DNA of 44,561 bases from positions 1 to 44,561 of the forward strand of contig JAJRTN010000133.1 in assembly GCA_024278275.1 (NCBI GenBank), in the 5' to 3' direction. The translations under genes and the position numbers were made by a program. Source of the stretch: Candidatus Hydrogenedentota bacterium. GTDB lineage: Bacteria > Hydrogenedentota > Hydrogenedentia > Hydrogenedentales > JAJRTN01. Positions 25,570-34,847 of the stretch are shown here, in pieces (position 1 is the stretch's first letter; each line of letters starts with the position of its first letter). The notes beneath the pieces are model-generated. The model was not told where the DNA came from. It did not search any database and saw only the letters and a list, made by a program, of their open reading frames with translations.

Positions 25570-27045
25570 ATGCCAGATCGACCGAACATCCTCATTTTCA
25601 TGAGTGACCAGCAGCGGGGCGACTCAACACCGCCCCATGGCCGCGCCATCACCCCCAACCTGGATCGCCTCGCGCGGGAAGGCGTCACCTTTTCCCAAAC
25701 CTATTGCCCCGCGCCCCATTGCTGTCCCTCGCGGGCCACCTTCCACACCGGTCTCTACCCCTCCCAGCATGGCGTCTGGAACAACGTAGACGTGGGGAAT
25801 GCCCTCTCGCGCGGGCTCGTGCCGGGCACGCGCATCTTTGGCGATGACCTGCGGGACGCGGGATACCGGCTCTATTTCTCCGGCAAGTGGCATGTGAGCG
25901 CCGTGGAGAATCCGGCGGACCGCGGTTGGACCATGCGCTTTCCCAACCCCGGGAACCGGTCGCCCGGCGCGAGGGCAGCCGAAACGGGCCGCCCGCCGCT
26001 CCATGAGTGGGCGCAGTTCGAGAAAATGGCGAAGAACCCCGATCCAACGGTGCGCCGGGAAGCGGAGATTCTGCGCCCCGGCTACGGCACCTATACCCAC
26101 TACGGTGAGGGCGATGATTTCTTCATTGCCGGGTGGGACGCGCGGGTGGTCGGGGACGCGGAGGATTTCATTCAACACCGGGAACCCGGCGCCCCGTGGT
26201 GCCACTTCGTGGGCACCCTCGGACCGCACGATCCCTACTTCGCGCCCCGGGAATACCTGGATTTCTATGACCTCGATGCCATCGAATTGCCCGCCAGCTT
26301 CCCGGACCACATGGAAGACAAGCCCGCCCTCTACCGCCGCACGCGGGACCGTTTTGACCAGTTGCCCGAGGTGGAGCAGCGCGAGGCCGTGCGCCACTAC
26401 CTCGCCTTCTGCTCCTACGAAGACGCCCTCTTCGGCCGCGTCATGCAAGCCCTGGAGGCGGCGGGCGAACTGGACAACACGGTGATCGTCTACCTGTCGG
26501 ACCACGGTGATTACGCGGGCGATCACGGCCTGTGGGCCAAGGGCTTGCCCTGTTTCCGGGGCGCCTACCATGTGCCCGCCATCGTTCGTTGGCCGGGCGG
26601 CGTGGTCCGCCCCGGCCGCGACGTGGACGCCTTCGTTTCCCTGGCCGATTTTACGCCCACGTTCCTGGAGATCGCGGGAATTGAAACGGACCGTTCCTTC
26701 GCCGGACAAAGCCTCATGCCGTTCCTGCGCTACGAACCACCGGCCCAATGGCGCGATGCCCTGTTCACCCAGACCAACGGCAACGAACTTTACGGGATCC
26801 AGCGCTCCGTCATGACCCGCGACTGGAAGTACGTCTACAACGGCTTCGACTACGACGAGCTCTACGACCTGCGGGCGGACCCCGGCGAGACCCGGAACCT
26901 CGCCGCGGACCCGAAATACGCCGCCGTGGTGAAAGAATGCTGCGGCCGCCTCTGGCGTTTCGCCCACGACCACGATGACGTGTGCATCAATCCCTACATC
27001 ATGGTGGCCCTGGCCCCCCACGGCCCCGCCGAGGCCTTTCGATGA
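25570..27045 (+). CDS. Sulfatase (type I, formylglycine)
   Basis: The protein has 491 residues from ATG 25570, after AGGAG. The modification motif is C51-C-P-S-R, with Cys51 as the formylglycine site. Metal-binding Asp13-Gln14 lies in FMSDQQRGD, and SDHGDYAGDHGLW supplies later metal and sulfate ligands. No signal peptide is seen, so it is cytoplasmic or exported by other means. The family removes sulfate from sugars or related esters. No anaerobic or aerobic sulfatase-maturing enzyme is in the window. It overlaps the next gene by 4 bases (ATGA). Confidence 0.9.
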   Translation: MPDRPNILIFMSDQQRGDSTPPHGRAITPNLDRLAREGVTFSQTYCPAPHCCPSRATFHTGLYPSQHGVWNNVDVGNALSRGLVPGTRIFGDDLRDAGYRLYFSGKWHVSAVENPADRGWTMRFPNPGNRSPGARAAETGRPPLHEWAQFEKMAKNPDPTVRREAEILRPGYGTYTHYGEGDDFFIAGWDARVVGDAEDFIQHREPGAPWCHFVGTLGPHDPYFAPREYLDFYDLDAIELPASFPDHMEDKPALYRRTRDRFDQLPEVEQREAVRHYLAFCSYEDALFGRVMQALEAAGELDNTVIVYLSDHGDYAGDHGLWAKGLPCFRGAYHVPAIVRWPGGVVRPGRDVDAFVSLADFTPTFLEIAGIETDRSFAGQSLMPFLRYEPPAQWRDALFTQTNGNELYGIQRSVMTRDWKYVYNGFDYDELYDLRADPGETRNLAADPKYAAVVKECCGRLWRFAHDHDDVCINPYIMVALAPHGPAEAFR

Positions 27046-27641
27046 AGCGCGGCGGTTGGTATGGACTGCCCATGAAGCAGCGCTGGAAGGTCACGCTGAA
27101 GATGCTGCTCACCCTCGACCGCGCCGAGTACCTCGCCGCGGTGCTGGTGTTCCTCTCCCCCCTGGCGCAGCCCCCCTTCGCCATGGCGTTGTGTTGGATG
27201 GAGCGGCACGGTGTGCTGCCGGATGTCCTGGTAACCGGCATGCCGGATTTGCTGGGCCTTAATAAACCCGTCCTGCCGGGGGGGGCGCCACCCTTTCCGG
27301 AACTCCCCCCTGCCGTCGTGCTTTTCTCCATCAGCCTCGTGGTCTCGGCCTGCGTCCAATCCGTGGGCGCGGTCATGCTCATGGTCCGCCTCCACCGCCG
27401 CGCCATGACCGGGGATCCCCCATGGCGGCGCATGGCCGCACTCTTTTGGGGACCGGTTCTGGTGGGGGCGTTTACGCTTTTCGTCGCGTTCCATTCCCGG
27501 TATTCTGGCGTTCAGTTGTTCCTGATGACTTTTCCCGGCAGTGTTGGTGGCATGGCTTTCCTGGCACTCATCCTCGACAAGATGGCCGAGGAAGCGAAAG
27601 CAATCGCCGCCCGTCCCAAGGCGGAATCGGACGAGGGGTGA
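27042..27641 (+). CDS. Multi-pass membrane protein coupled to the sulfatase
   Basis: The protein has 199 residues from ATG 27042, overlapping the sulfatase stop; MKQRWK at 27072 is a possible alternative start. Hydrophobic segments lie near 32-52, 91-113, 128-150 and 155-175. I do not recognise the family. Context suggests co-expression with the sulfatase. Confidence 0.6.
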   Translation: MKRGGWYGLPMKQRWKVTLKMLLTLDRAEYLAAVLVFLSPLAQPPFAMALCWMERHGVLPDVLVTGMPDLLGLNKPVLPGGAPPFPELPPAVVLFSISLVVSACVQSVGAVMLMVRLHRRAMTGDPPWRRMAALFWGPVLVGAFTLFVAFHSRYSGVQLFLMTFPGSVGGMAFLALILDKMAEEAKAIAARPKAESDEG

Positions 27642-27734
27642 TGCCTTGGCCTTGTACTGGAGCGCGCCCCCTTCCCCGATGCCGAAACATGGGAATCACG
27701 CGTCCATTCATGGGGGAACGCGACAGGCGCGGGA

Positions 27735-28226
27735 CTATATCTCGCCGGCCTTTTCGAGGACCATGTCGGTCAGTGCCGCTATATCGGCTCTTGGCCAGAC
27801 CGGCAGCGACGTGTCCAGCGGGTCGTCCGTGATGATTCCCAGGATATCGTCGCGCTCGTTGGCGGCGGGGGGCGAACCCATGGCGGCCCGCCATACCTCG
27901 ACTTTGGGCCCCGGACCATCTTTATCCCCTTCGATCAGCACCAGGTCATACTGCGCGAAGGCGGGACGAAGGGCGGCGTAAGCGTCCACCGCCATGTCTT
28001 CGGTGGTGAAGACCGCGCTGATGCCGGGGGTAATCGCGGCCACCACGCCGGCCCCCGCATGGCGATGGAGAAAGGAATCCGTCCCCGGCCGGTCGAGTTC
28101 ATGGGGATGGCCGCAGTGCTTGATGACACCAACGGAGATTCCCCGGCCGGTGATTTCCCTGATCAACTCCACCATGAGGGTCGTCTTGCCGTGGTTTTTC
28201 CAGCCCACGATATGAATGACTTTCAT
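27735..28226 (-). CDS. mobB: MobB-like molybdopterin-guanine dinucleotide adapter protein
   Basis: The protein has 163 residues from ATG 28226; a longer frame upstream has no ribosome site. P-loop GWKNHGKT at 8-15, then VGVIKHCGH and LVLIEGDKDG, which are all MobB hallmarks. It binds GTP and helps MobA attach GMP to molybdopterin. No molybdoenzyme or other cofactor gene is in the window, so it acts with genes elsewhere. The gene reads divergently from the deacetylase-like gene at 28469; nothing else is seen in the 242-base gap between them. Confidence 0.85.
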   Translation of the reverse strand: MKVIHIVGWKNHGKTTLMVELIREITGRGISVGVIKHCGHPHELDRPGTDSFLHRHAGAGVVAAITPGISAVFTTEDMAVDAYAALRPAFAQYDLVLIEGDKDGPGPKVEVWRAAMGSPPAANERDDILGIITDDPLDTSLPVWPRADIAALTDMVLEKAGEI

Positions 28227-28468
28227 TACTGGCGTACTCCGATACAAAGACAGCGTTACATCAACAATGACTGCTTCTTCACGACATGATTGTACCCCCT
28301 CACCGGGGTCGATTCCGAGGCCCTGCCCGGTTCCCCCGCGAAAGAGCGTCACCTGGCGTGCGACCGCCTGCCGCAAAAGATGATTTCGAAGGGCCGGGGC
28401 TCTATGCTTAGCCCATCGAATGCTCACGGCTGTTTTTTCTGTACAACATCACAAGGAACCGTATCGCC

Positions 28469-29776
28469 ATGGGACAGCTCTATTACATGTTCGCCAGCCT
28501 GGCCGCCCGTCACGTCAATGGCCGCACCTGTTCGGAAGGCATGAACCTGCTCGCCCACACGCTGCACCCCCGCGGCGTCAAGATCACCTGGCTGGTAAGC
28601 CCCGAGTCCGCACATATCATGGCCGGCACCCTGACGGCCTGGCACGGTGACTTCGGGGATGACGTGGCCCTTTGCGCCCATATCACCGCCCGCGACCGCG
28701 CGGACAAGAAAGCGCAGTGGGCCGAACAGCGCGACGCCGTGTGCCGGGCCCTGCCCTGGGCGAAGGTATCGGTGGCCGCCGGCCATCACACCGATCCGGA
28801 CACGGCGCCCATCCTGGCCGAATTGGGTTTCGAGGGTCTCTGGGGGTTCTGCTGGGAGCAGATCGAGGTGGATGGCATTACGGATCGCGGTTGCCCCTGG
28901 GGACTGTACTATCTTGACCCGGAGCAGCGTCTTCGGCCCGCACCCGAACGCGGACTGGTTGCCATGGAATGGACCGCCCGTGACCTGCTCAAGAGCTTCC
29001 ACTCCGGCAATCCCTGTCTCTACTCCACCGACCCGAACGACGTGGCGCGGGGCGGCATCTGTTCCTGGGAAAACATCGATTACTGGCGGGGCCTGGCCGA
29101 CAATTATCGCCGTAACGCCCGGTACAACGACCACGTGTTTCTCCTGCAACACCAGGAAGCCCACGAGATGGAGTGGACTGAACAGTAGCGGTGCTACTCG
29201 CCGGAAGACGCCCGGGAGGCCGCCGTGATGCTCGATGCCTTCGTGGCCCATCTTCAACCCAATGCCACCATGATCACCTTGCCCGAGGCCGCCCGCCTCT
29301 ACCGCGAGGCCAACACGGAAACGGCGTCTTCCTACATGCTCTGGAAAGATCTGCCGACGCCGCCCTACAACCCCGACTACAACTGGAGCACTCCCGTCGG
29401 GCCCTGGCCGAAGACCTTCCTGTTTTACGACCGCCAGGCCCAGATGATGTTCATCGAAGGCAAGGTCGAGCCGGTGTGCATACGCAACTATGCCCTGTCC
29501 CCCGAACGCGCACGCTACTTCGCCGAGCCGGACATTCCTCGTGTACGCCTGGTCCGCGATACGCGCCTTCACTGGAGCCGCGAGCTCGAACTCACCGTCA
29601 CCGCGCCCTGCGCCATGCCCTTCGGCATAACCCTCTGGGGCGACTACAGCCTCTACTTGGTCGGTGAGGCGCCGGGACTCCTGGAAGGCAAAATCCTTTC
29701 GCCCGATCTGCTTTTCCTGCGCTACAATCTGGAGGCCGGGGAGAACCGGTTGCGCGTCACCTTGCCCGGAAAATAG
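28469..29776 (+). pseudogene. Polysaccharide-deacetylase-like gene interrupted by an in-frame TAG
   Basis: Two reading stretches, 28469-29188 and from 29189 to 29776, are in the same frame and separated by one TAG at 29186-29188. Without it the product would be about 435 residues: an N-terminal half resembling NodB-type deacetylases (LLAHTLHPRGVKITWLVSPE, AAGHHTDPD, GLWGFCWEQ) and a C-terminal beta-rich half (WELTVTAPC-like strands to RLRVTLPGK). The residues on both sides of TAG (EMEWTEQ and RCYSPEDAREA) read smoothly, so this looks like a fresh nonsense mutation or a sequence error. TAG is used as a normal stop by other genes here, which argues against recoding. Start ATG 28469 follows AAGGAA. 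Confidence 0.7.
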
Positions 29777-29906
29777 CCCACGCGGTAACACGCTACCCAC
29801 CTCCGGCAAGCGATTACGATCACCCCGGCGCGGATGATTCCGGGCACCGCCATGGGGTATAACGACGGGAATGGTGGCATCATCAAAACAGGGAGGAACC
29901 GGTGTC

Positions 29907-30482
29907 ATGAAGTGCATTGCCATTTGTGGAAGTCCACGGCCCGCGGGGAATACGGAGATTCTGCTGAAGAAGGCCCTCGCTGTCCTGGACCAGGCCGGAA
30001 TCAGGGGAGAACTTATCCGCCTGGCCGACCGGCCCATCAAACCCTGTACGGCCTGCGGTCAATGCCGGAAGAACAAGGACAAACATTGCACCCTCACGGG
30101 CGACGATTTCGAGGATATCTTTACCCGTATGCAGGAAGCCGATATTATCCTTACGGGTTCACCGGTCTATTTTGGATCCGCCACGCCCGAACTGATGGCC
30201 CTGTTGGACCGGGCGGGCTATGTGTCGCGGGGCAACGGCAACCTCTTTTCCCGCAAGCTCGGTGGCCCGGTTGTTGTTGGACGGCGGGCCGGGCACAATT
30301 TTACCTTTGCCCAACTTCTGTACTGGTACATGATCAACGGCATGGTTGTTCCGGGCTCCACCTATTGGAACATCGCTTTCGGTGGCGCCATCGGTGAAGT
30401 CAACGAGGACGAGGAAGGCGTGGAGACCGTCGAGGTATTCGCGCAAAACCTGGCCTGGTTGGCGGAGAAAATCGGGGCATAG
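29907..30482 (+). CDS. NADPH-dependent FMN reductase / iron-sulfur flavoprotein
   Basis: The protein has 191 residues from ATG 29907, 9 bases after GGGAGGA. The FMN phosphate loop CGSPRPAGNTEIL (7-19) and TGSPVYFGSATPEL are typical of the flavodoxin-like family. Cys47, Cys50, Cys53 and Cys61 (PCTACGQC then C) form the cluster motif of iron-sulfur flavoproteins. It likely moves electrons in the cytoplasm under low-oxygen conditions. The stop is followed at once by a GC-rich hairpin. Confidence 0.85.
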   Translation: MKCIAICGSPRPAGNTEILLKKALAVLDQAGIRGELIRLADRPIKPCTACGQCRKNKDKHCTLTGDDFEDIFTRMQEADIILTGSPVYFGSATPELMALLDRAGYVSRGNGNLFSRKLGGPVVVGRRAGHNFTFAQLLYWYMINGMVVPGSTYWNIAFGGAIGEVNEDEEGVETVEVFAQNLAWLAEKIGA

Positions 30483-30508
30483 GCGCACCCCCGCCGGGAG
30501 GGTGCGCC
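30482..30508 (+). terminator. Hairpin at the end of the flavoprotein gene
   Basis: GGCGCACCC (30482-30490) and GGGTGCGCC (30500-30508) form a perfect 9-bp stem with a 9-base loop, starting on the last base of the stop codon. No strong T run follows. Confidence 0.6.
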
Positions 30509-30639
30509 TTGGGCGAGAGGTTGTCTCCGGTCTCTCCACCGTATCACCCCCATTTCTTCGCGGTGCCCGGGCACCGGCACCTTTCCATATCGCCTTCGTG
30601 CCTCTCCTTTTCCATGGCGGACCGGGGGAGGCGGGAAAC

Positions 30640-30666
30640 GTAGAAGGGGCTTCCAGCCGCTTCTAC
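30640..30666. repeat. Solo hairpin of repeat family A
   Basis: GTAGAAGGGGCTTCCAGCCG followed by CTTCTAC folds with a 10-bp interrupted stem and matches the hairpin at about 205-250 in family A copy 1. It lies in the 283-base gap before the kinase gene. Confidence 0.65.
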
Positions 30667-30694
30667 GCGGAACGGCGTGTGACGCAATGGGCGC

Positions 30695-30723
30695 TTGCGC
30701 TGGGATGGAACGTGCGATATGAT
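30695..30723 (+). promoter_or_regulatory. Promoter for the ROK-like kinase gene
   Basis: TTGCGC (30695-30700), 17 bases, TATGAT (30718-30723), about 40 bases before ATG 30766. Confidence 0.55.
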
Positions 30724-30765
30724 GGGCACGATTTCCGTCAATACAGCCAAGAATCGAGGTGTACT

Positions 30766-32166
30766 ATGTCCCACGAATGGATGCTGGTTCCTCCTGCCAC
30801 CGTGCCTCCCCTTGACCCGGGATTCCGCCCCGCCGCCCTTGCCTGCAAGGCTTTTCTCGACGCCGTCGATGAAGCCGGAGGCGGCGAGCGGGTCGTGCTG
30901 GGCCTGGAACGGAGCAACGGCGCGGTGTCGCGATTCGAGACGCGGGTCTTTCCCGGTAACCACGAAAAGGCGGCGGCCAATGGCTTCTTTGTCGAACGGC
31001 TGCTGAAGTTTCTCATGTGGCAGAAGGGTGCCTGCAAGGTTTACGTGGGCGGACCGGCCTCGGTGGGCATCCATATCGGTGACTGTTATCGCGACGGTGG
31101 TCTCCGCTCTTTCGACTATCATTTTATGGGCGAGGATGTATACGAAACGCCCTTCATGGTCGTTACGTGCGCGCCGGAGGACGTGCCCCCGGAAAACGAG
31201 CGGGCCCAGGCCCTCGGACGACACCTGGAAGGCTGCCGTATCGGCTTCGACCTGGGCGCTTCCGACCGCAAGGTGTCGGCCGTGATCGATGGCGAGGCCA
31301 TCTTAAGCGAAGAGGTGATCTGGGAACCCCGCAAGCAGAGCGACCCCGATTACCATTACCGGGAGGTGATGGCCTCCATCCGCGCGGCCGCGGAAAAGAT
31401 GCCCCGCGTGGATGCCATCGGCGGGAGTTCCGCCGGGGTCTACATCAACAACCGCGCCATGATCGCCTCCCTTTTCCGGGGCATCCCAAAAGACCGTTTC
31501 CACGAGGTGCATGACATGTTCGAGCGCATCGGCCGCGAAATGGGTGTGCCCCTCGTCATTGTGAACGATGGCGAGGTGACCGCCCTGGCGGGATCCATGT
31601 CGCTGGAAGACAACGGCGTGCTGGGCGTGGCCATGGGGTCAAGCGAAGCAGGCGGATACGTGAATCTCCAGGGCAACATTACCGACTGGCTCAACGAACT
31701 GGCCTTCTGTCCCGTGGACTACAGCCCCACGGCCCCGGTGGATGAGTGGTCCCGGGATTTCGGGGTCGGCGCGCGGTACTTTTCGCAGCAATGCGTGTTC
31801 CGCCTGGCGCCCGAAGCGGGCATCTCGCTCCCCGAAGACGGTACCGACGCCGCGAAACTGGCTTTCGTGCAGGAAAAGCTCGCCGCAGGCCACGAGGGCG
31901 CGGTGAAGATCTGGAAGAGCATGGGGGTCTACCTCGGCTACGCCCTGGCGCACTACGCCACCTTCTACGATCTGAAACACGTGCTCATTCTCGGTCGCTG
32001 CACCTCGGGCCAAGGCGGAACGCTCATCCTCGACGGCGCGAAGGGCGTGCTCGAACGGGAGTTCCCGGAGATTGCGTCCTCCGTGAACATCCAACTCCCC
32101 GACGAGAAGAGCCGTCGCGTGGGCCAGTCCATCGCCGCCGCCAGCCTGCCCGCCTTGGACGGATAG
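30766..32166 (+). CDS. Divergent ROK-like sugar kinase / ASKHA-fold protein
   Basis: The protein has 466 residues. ATG 30766 follows GAGGTG by 5 bases; 140 upstream codons in the frame run through a repeat and the previous gene and are rejected. ASKHA motifs are visible: GFDLGASDRKVSAV (phosphate 1), VNDGEVTALAG with a candidate catalytic Asp, GVAMGSSEAGGYV (phosphate 2) and LILGRCTSGQGG (adenosine). The ROK zinc motif CxCGxxGC is absent, and an extra N-terminal domain of about 150 residues is present. It probably phosphorylates a sugar or senses one. The PIG-L deacetylase 157 bases downstream points to an N-acetylated sugar. Confidence 0.65.
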   Translation: MSHEWMLVPPATVPPLDPGFRPAALACKAFLDAVDEAGGGERVVLGLERSNGAVSRFETRVFPGNHEKAAANGFFVERLLKFLMWQKGACKVYVGGPASVGIHIGDCYRDGGLRSFDYHFMGEDVYETPFMVVTCAPEDVPPENERAQALGRHLEGCRIGFDLGASDRKVSAVIDGEAILSEEVIWEPRKQSDPDYHYREVMASIRAAAEKMPRVDAIGGSSAGVYINNRAMIASLFRGIPKDRFHEVHDMFERIGREMGVPLVIVNDGEVTALAGSMSLEDNGVLGVAMGSSEAGGYVNLQGNITDWLNELAFCPVDYSPTAPVDEWSRDFGVGARYFSQQCVFRLAPEAGISLPEDGTDAAKLAFVQEKLAAGHEGAVKIWKSMGVYLGYALAHYATFYDLKHVLILGRCTSGQGGTLILDGAKGVLEREFPEIASSVNIQLPDEKSRRVGQSIAAASLPALDG

Positions 32167-32216
32167 GGTTATTTAGAATAGTTACATCATGCAACGGTTA
32201 AACCAATCAATACGTT

Positions 32217-32287
32217 TTGACAGGATGAACAGGATGGGCAATCAAACAAATTAAGAATTCATTTTAATTGTCCTGTAATCCTGTCAA
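32217..32287. repeat. Inverted repeat TTGACAGGAT...ATCCTGTCAA
   Basis: Ten-base perfect arms (32217-32226 and 32278-32287) with further partial pairing (ACAGGA/TCCTGT) and an AT-rich centre. It belongs to a dispersed class built from CAGGAT units. It lies between the kinase and PIG-L genes; TTGACA in the left arm could also act as a -35 box. Confidence 0.65.
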
Positions 32288-32323
32288 GAATATTACTCCC
32301 TCTTGAAAGTAAGGAACTCCGTC

Positions 32324-33169
32324 ATGAAATTCGCTCTCGATACCGCCGGCCTGTATATCCCCGACAATGCGCCGGAAGCCGGCGCCCTGTCACGCACAAC
32401 GCACCTGGGCGTTGGCGCCCATCAGGATGATCTGGAAATCATGGCTTTTCACGGTATCTTGACCTGTTTTCAACAGGAAGACCAGTGGTTTACCGGCGTC
32501 ATGGTCACCAACGGCAGCGGCTCTCCCCGCGCCGATGTCTACGCCGACTTCACGGACGAAGCCATGGTGGCCATCCGCCGCCGCGAACAGAACAAAGCGG
32601 CGCTGGTGGGCGATTATGGCGCGCAGTTCCTCCTGGATCACCCCAGCGGCGCCGTGAAGGACGGGGCGAGTACGGTGGTGGTCGAGGATTTGGTGCGCAT
32701 CCTCGAAGCCACCCGGCCGGACTATATCTATACGCATAACCTGGCGGACAAGCACGACACGCATGTAGGGGTCACGCTGAAACTTCTCCAGGCGTTGCGC
32801 CAGGCCAAGGGCGTGAAGCCCCAAAAGGTCTATGGCTGCGAGGTGTGGCGTGACCTGGACTGGATGATTGACGCGGACAAGGTGGCCTTCGACGTGTCCG
32901 CCCATGAGAATCTCCAGGCGGCCCTGCTGGGGATTTTTGATTCCCAGATTGCCGGCGGCAAGCGCTATGACCTGGCCTCCCTCGGCCGCCGCCGGGCCAA
33001 CGCCACCTACCACGCTTCCCATGGCGTGGACGAGTCGACGGGCGCCATTTTCGCCATGGATCTCACCCCCCTCGTGGAGGACGGCACCATGGACCCGCTG
33101 GAATATGTCCAGGGATTCATGCGCCGCTTCACCGAAGAAATCACGGAGCGTTTTCGCAAGCTGGGATAA
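32324..33169 (+). CDS. PIG-L/LmbE family deacetylase
   Basis: The protein has 281 residues from ATG 32324, 8 bases after AAGGA. Zinc motif AHQDD (32-36) replaces the usual AHPDD, and HDTHVGVT supplies the later His. The family hydrolyses N-acetylglucosamine-type amides; Gln in place of Pro in the motif is known in part of the family. It follows the ROK-like kinase on the same strand, so a joint role with an N-acetyl sugar is plausible but unproven. It converges on the ATP-grasp gene; the 118-base gap between them shows no gene. Confidence 0.8.
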   Translation: MKFALDTAGLYIPDNAPEAGALSRTTHLGVGAHQDDLEIMAFHGILTCFQQEDQWFTGVMVTNGSGSPRADVYADFTDEAMVAIRRREQNKAALVGDYGAQFLLDHPSGAVKDGASTVVVEDLVRILEATRPDYIYTHNLADKHDTHVGVTLKLLQALRQAKGVKPQKVYGCEVWRDLDWMIDADKVAFDVSAHENLQAALLGIFDSQIAGGKRYDLASLGRRRANATYHASHGVDESTGAIFAMDLTPLVEDGTMDPLEYVQGFMRRFTEEITERFRKLG

Positions 33170-33287
33170 GGTGCGCTTCAGTCCACCGCCCAGGGCCAGG
33201 CGTGGGGCGGGAGGCTGCCCTTCGCGTCGCTTCGCGGTGCCTGGGAACAGGCATCCGCCCAATGCAAGTGTACGTGGCGGTTACCCG

Positions 33288-34472
33288 TCACAGCGTGGTT
33301 CGCGTCACCACTTCGATCAAACCGGCGGCGTTCCGGGCGGCGTCAATGGCTTCGCGCGGGGCCGTGCCATCGGCCATGACATAGCCAATACGGTCCCGGG
33401 AGGCTTGGTCCACCACGTGGCCCAAAGTGTCCCCGGCGCGAACGGCGATCTCCACGTGTCGGACGCCGGGATACTGTCGGGCACGGTCCACGCCTTTGAC
33501 CCGGTCCACCATGCCCGACCGCGACGGTATCCAGCAGATCGCGGCGGCCCGGTGGGGTGGTCGCACCGGCCGGGACGGCAGCCCTGCCGCGAGGCGCAGG
33601 CCCTGCTCGAGCAGGTCCGTGCCGGACACGTGGGCCACCAGGCGGCGGTCGATGGGGGCGGGGCCCGTGGCCACCTGTATGCCGCCGAGCAAGATGCCTT
33701 GTTCACACCGGACACATTCAAACTCGAGAAAGCCGGTACCGTCGGGCAATGCGGCACCCGCGCGCCGGGCCCATTGCAGCCATTCTTCGCGATCTATCTC
33801 ACCGGCGTGGGGCGCCCAACGCAGCATGGGCACGCAGAAGGCATCCTCGGTGCAGACCTCGCGCACGGCCGCCAGGGGAAGGTATGTTTTCCGGGTTTTG
33901 TAGCCCAGGATCCGAAAGATGGCGCCCTGCACGTGGCGTTGCACCATCACCCGCTTACTGGCGCTGTGCTTGCGCACCTTGGCGAGTGCCAACGGCAGGT
34001 CGGCCAGGTGTTTGACCAACATGCAACGGGGAGGGTCGGCCCATCCCGCCGTGCGAACGCGCAGGGGAAGCCCCAGTTCGCCGGCGGCCTCTTCGGCCAT
34101 GGCCGCATCATTCACAAGACGGCTGTCGATACAATCCACGTGATGGGCACGGAGCCGTTGGGCGTGCGAGACAAGCAGGCCTTCGCTTTTGCCCGGTGCC
34201 AGGGCGGGAAAACCCAAGCGCGCCGCGGATGCCGCCACGGCGGGCCACGCCTCGCGGGACGCCGCGTAAATGCCCCGGACGCCTTCGTCCCGCGCCCGTT
34301 TCGTGATGGTATTTTCATCGAGCCCCTTTTCCACCAAAACGGGGGCATCAAGAACGGCGGCGGGGGGATTGCCCACAAAAAGCAACACGGGCTCCACCTC
34401 CGCCCGCGTGGCGGTGTCCAGCAGGTCGGAAACCCTTTCGCCCGGGTCAACGATGAGCAAACGTTGCCACAT
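33288..34472 (-). CDS. ATP-grasp-like protein, function unknown
   Basis: The protein has 394 residues if started at ATG 34472 (MWQRLLIVDPGERVSDLL); ATG 34487 and 34562 are alternatives and the ribosome site is weak in each case. The fold order fits ATP-grasp ligases: a Rossmann-like N-terminal part, CMLVKHLADLPLALAKVRK (Lys-containing strand) and QRHVQGAIFRILGYK, followed by FLEFECVRCEQGILLGGIQV, which resembles the acidic metal-binding strand. It may make an amide or ester bond between small molecules. No partner gene is adjacent. Confidence 0.6.
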   Translation of the reverse strand: MWQRLLIVDPGERVSDLLDTATRAEVEPVLLFVGNPPAAVLDAPVLVEKGLDENTITKRARDEGVRGIYAASREAWPAVAASAARLGFPALAPGKSEGLLVSHAQRLRAHHVDCIDSRLVNDAAMAEEAAGELGLPLRVRTAGWADPPRCMLVKHLADLPLALAKVRKHSASKRVMVQRHVQGAIFRILGYKTRKTYLPLAAVREVCTEDAFCVPMLRWAPHAGEIDREEWLQWARRAGAALPDGTGFLEFECVRCEQGILLGGIQVATGPAPIDRRLVAHVSGTDLLEQGLRLAAGLPSRPVRPPHRAAAICWIPSRSGMVDRVKGVDRARQYPGVRHVEIAVRAGDTLGHVVDQASRDRIGYVMADGTAPREAIDAARNAAGLIEVVTRTTL

Positions 34473-34847
34473 GGTCCATGTCCCCATGGCACCGGAAAAC
34501 GCGGCCCAGACGGACACCCTCCGGCCACGCCGGTCTCCCGCGCCGGTGCTTTTCTCCAGCATAGCGTGTTTGTGCTAATATGGCAACGTTCTTATGGATC
34601 GTTACTGATCGACGAGGCGTCGGGCGTTCCTGGCGGCGAGGATTCGTGTACGGCCACATGAAAATGGGTACCCCGCGACACAGCCTGACGGGCCGCCGTG
34701 AGCGGTTGCGTGCCGGTGTGTGACACGAAGATCCCCACGGGCAGATGTACTGCCCATGGCACCCGCCCAACGCTGTTGCCGCAACGTTATGCGGATAACG
34801 ACTCGCAACATGTACCACAGGCCAGCCCATATTCCATGGAGTCCCCC
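34473..34847. promoter_or_regulatory. Gene-free upstream region with a palindrome before the peptide-binding gene
   Basis: No gene is seen in this 375-base region between two divergent genes. CGTTATGCGGATAACG (34785-34800) is a perfect 6-bp inverted repeat with a 4-base centre, next to GTTGCCGCAAC (34775-34785). It lies about 50 bases before ATG 34848 and could be a repressor site. No convincing -35/-10 pair was found. Confidence 0.3.

Noticed and set aside
28469-29776. Pyrrolysine or other amber recoding at TAG 29186
   Set aside because: The gene is not a methylamine methyltransferase, TAG ends other genes in the window, and no recoding signal or tRNA was seen. Kept only as a low-probability alternative.
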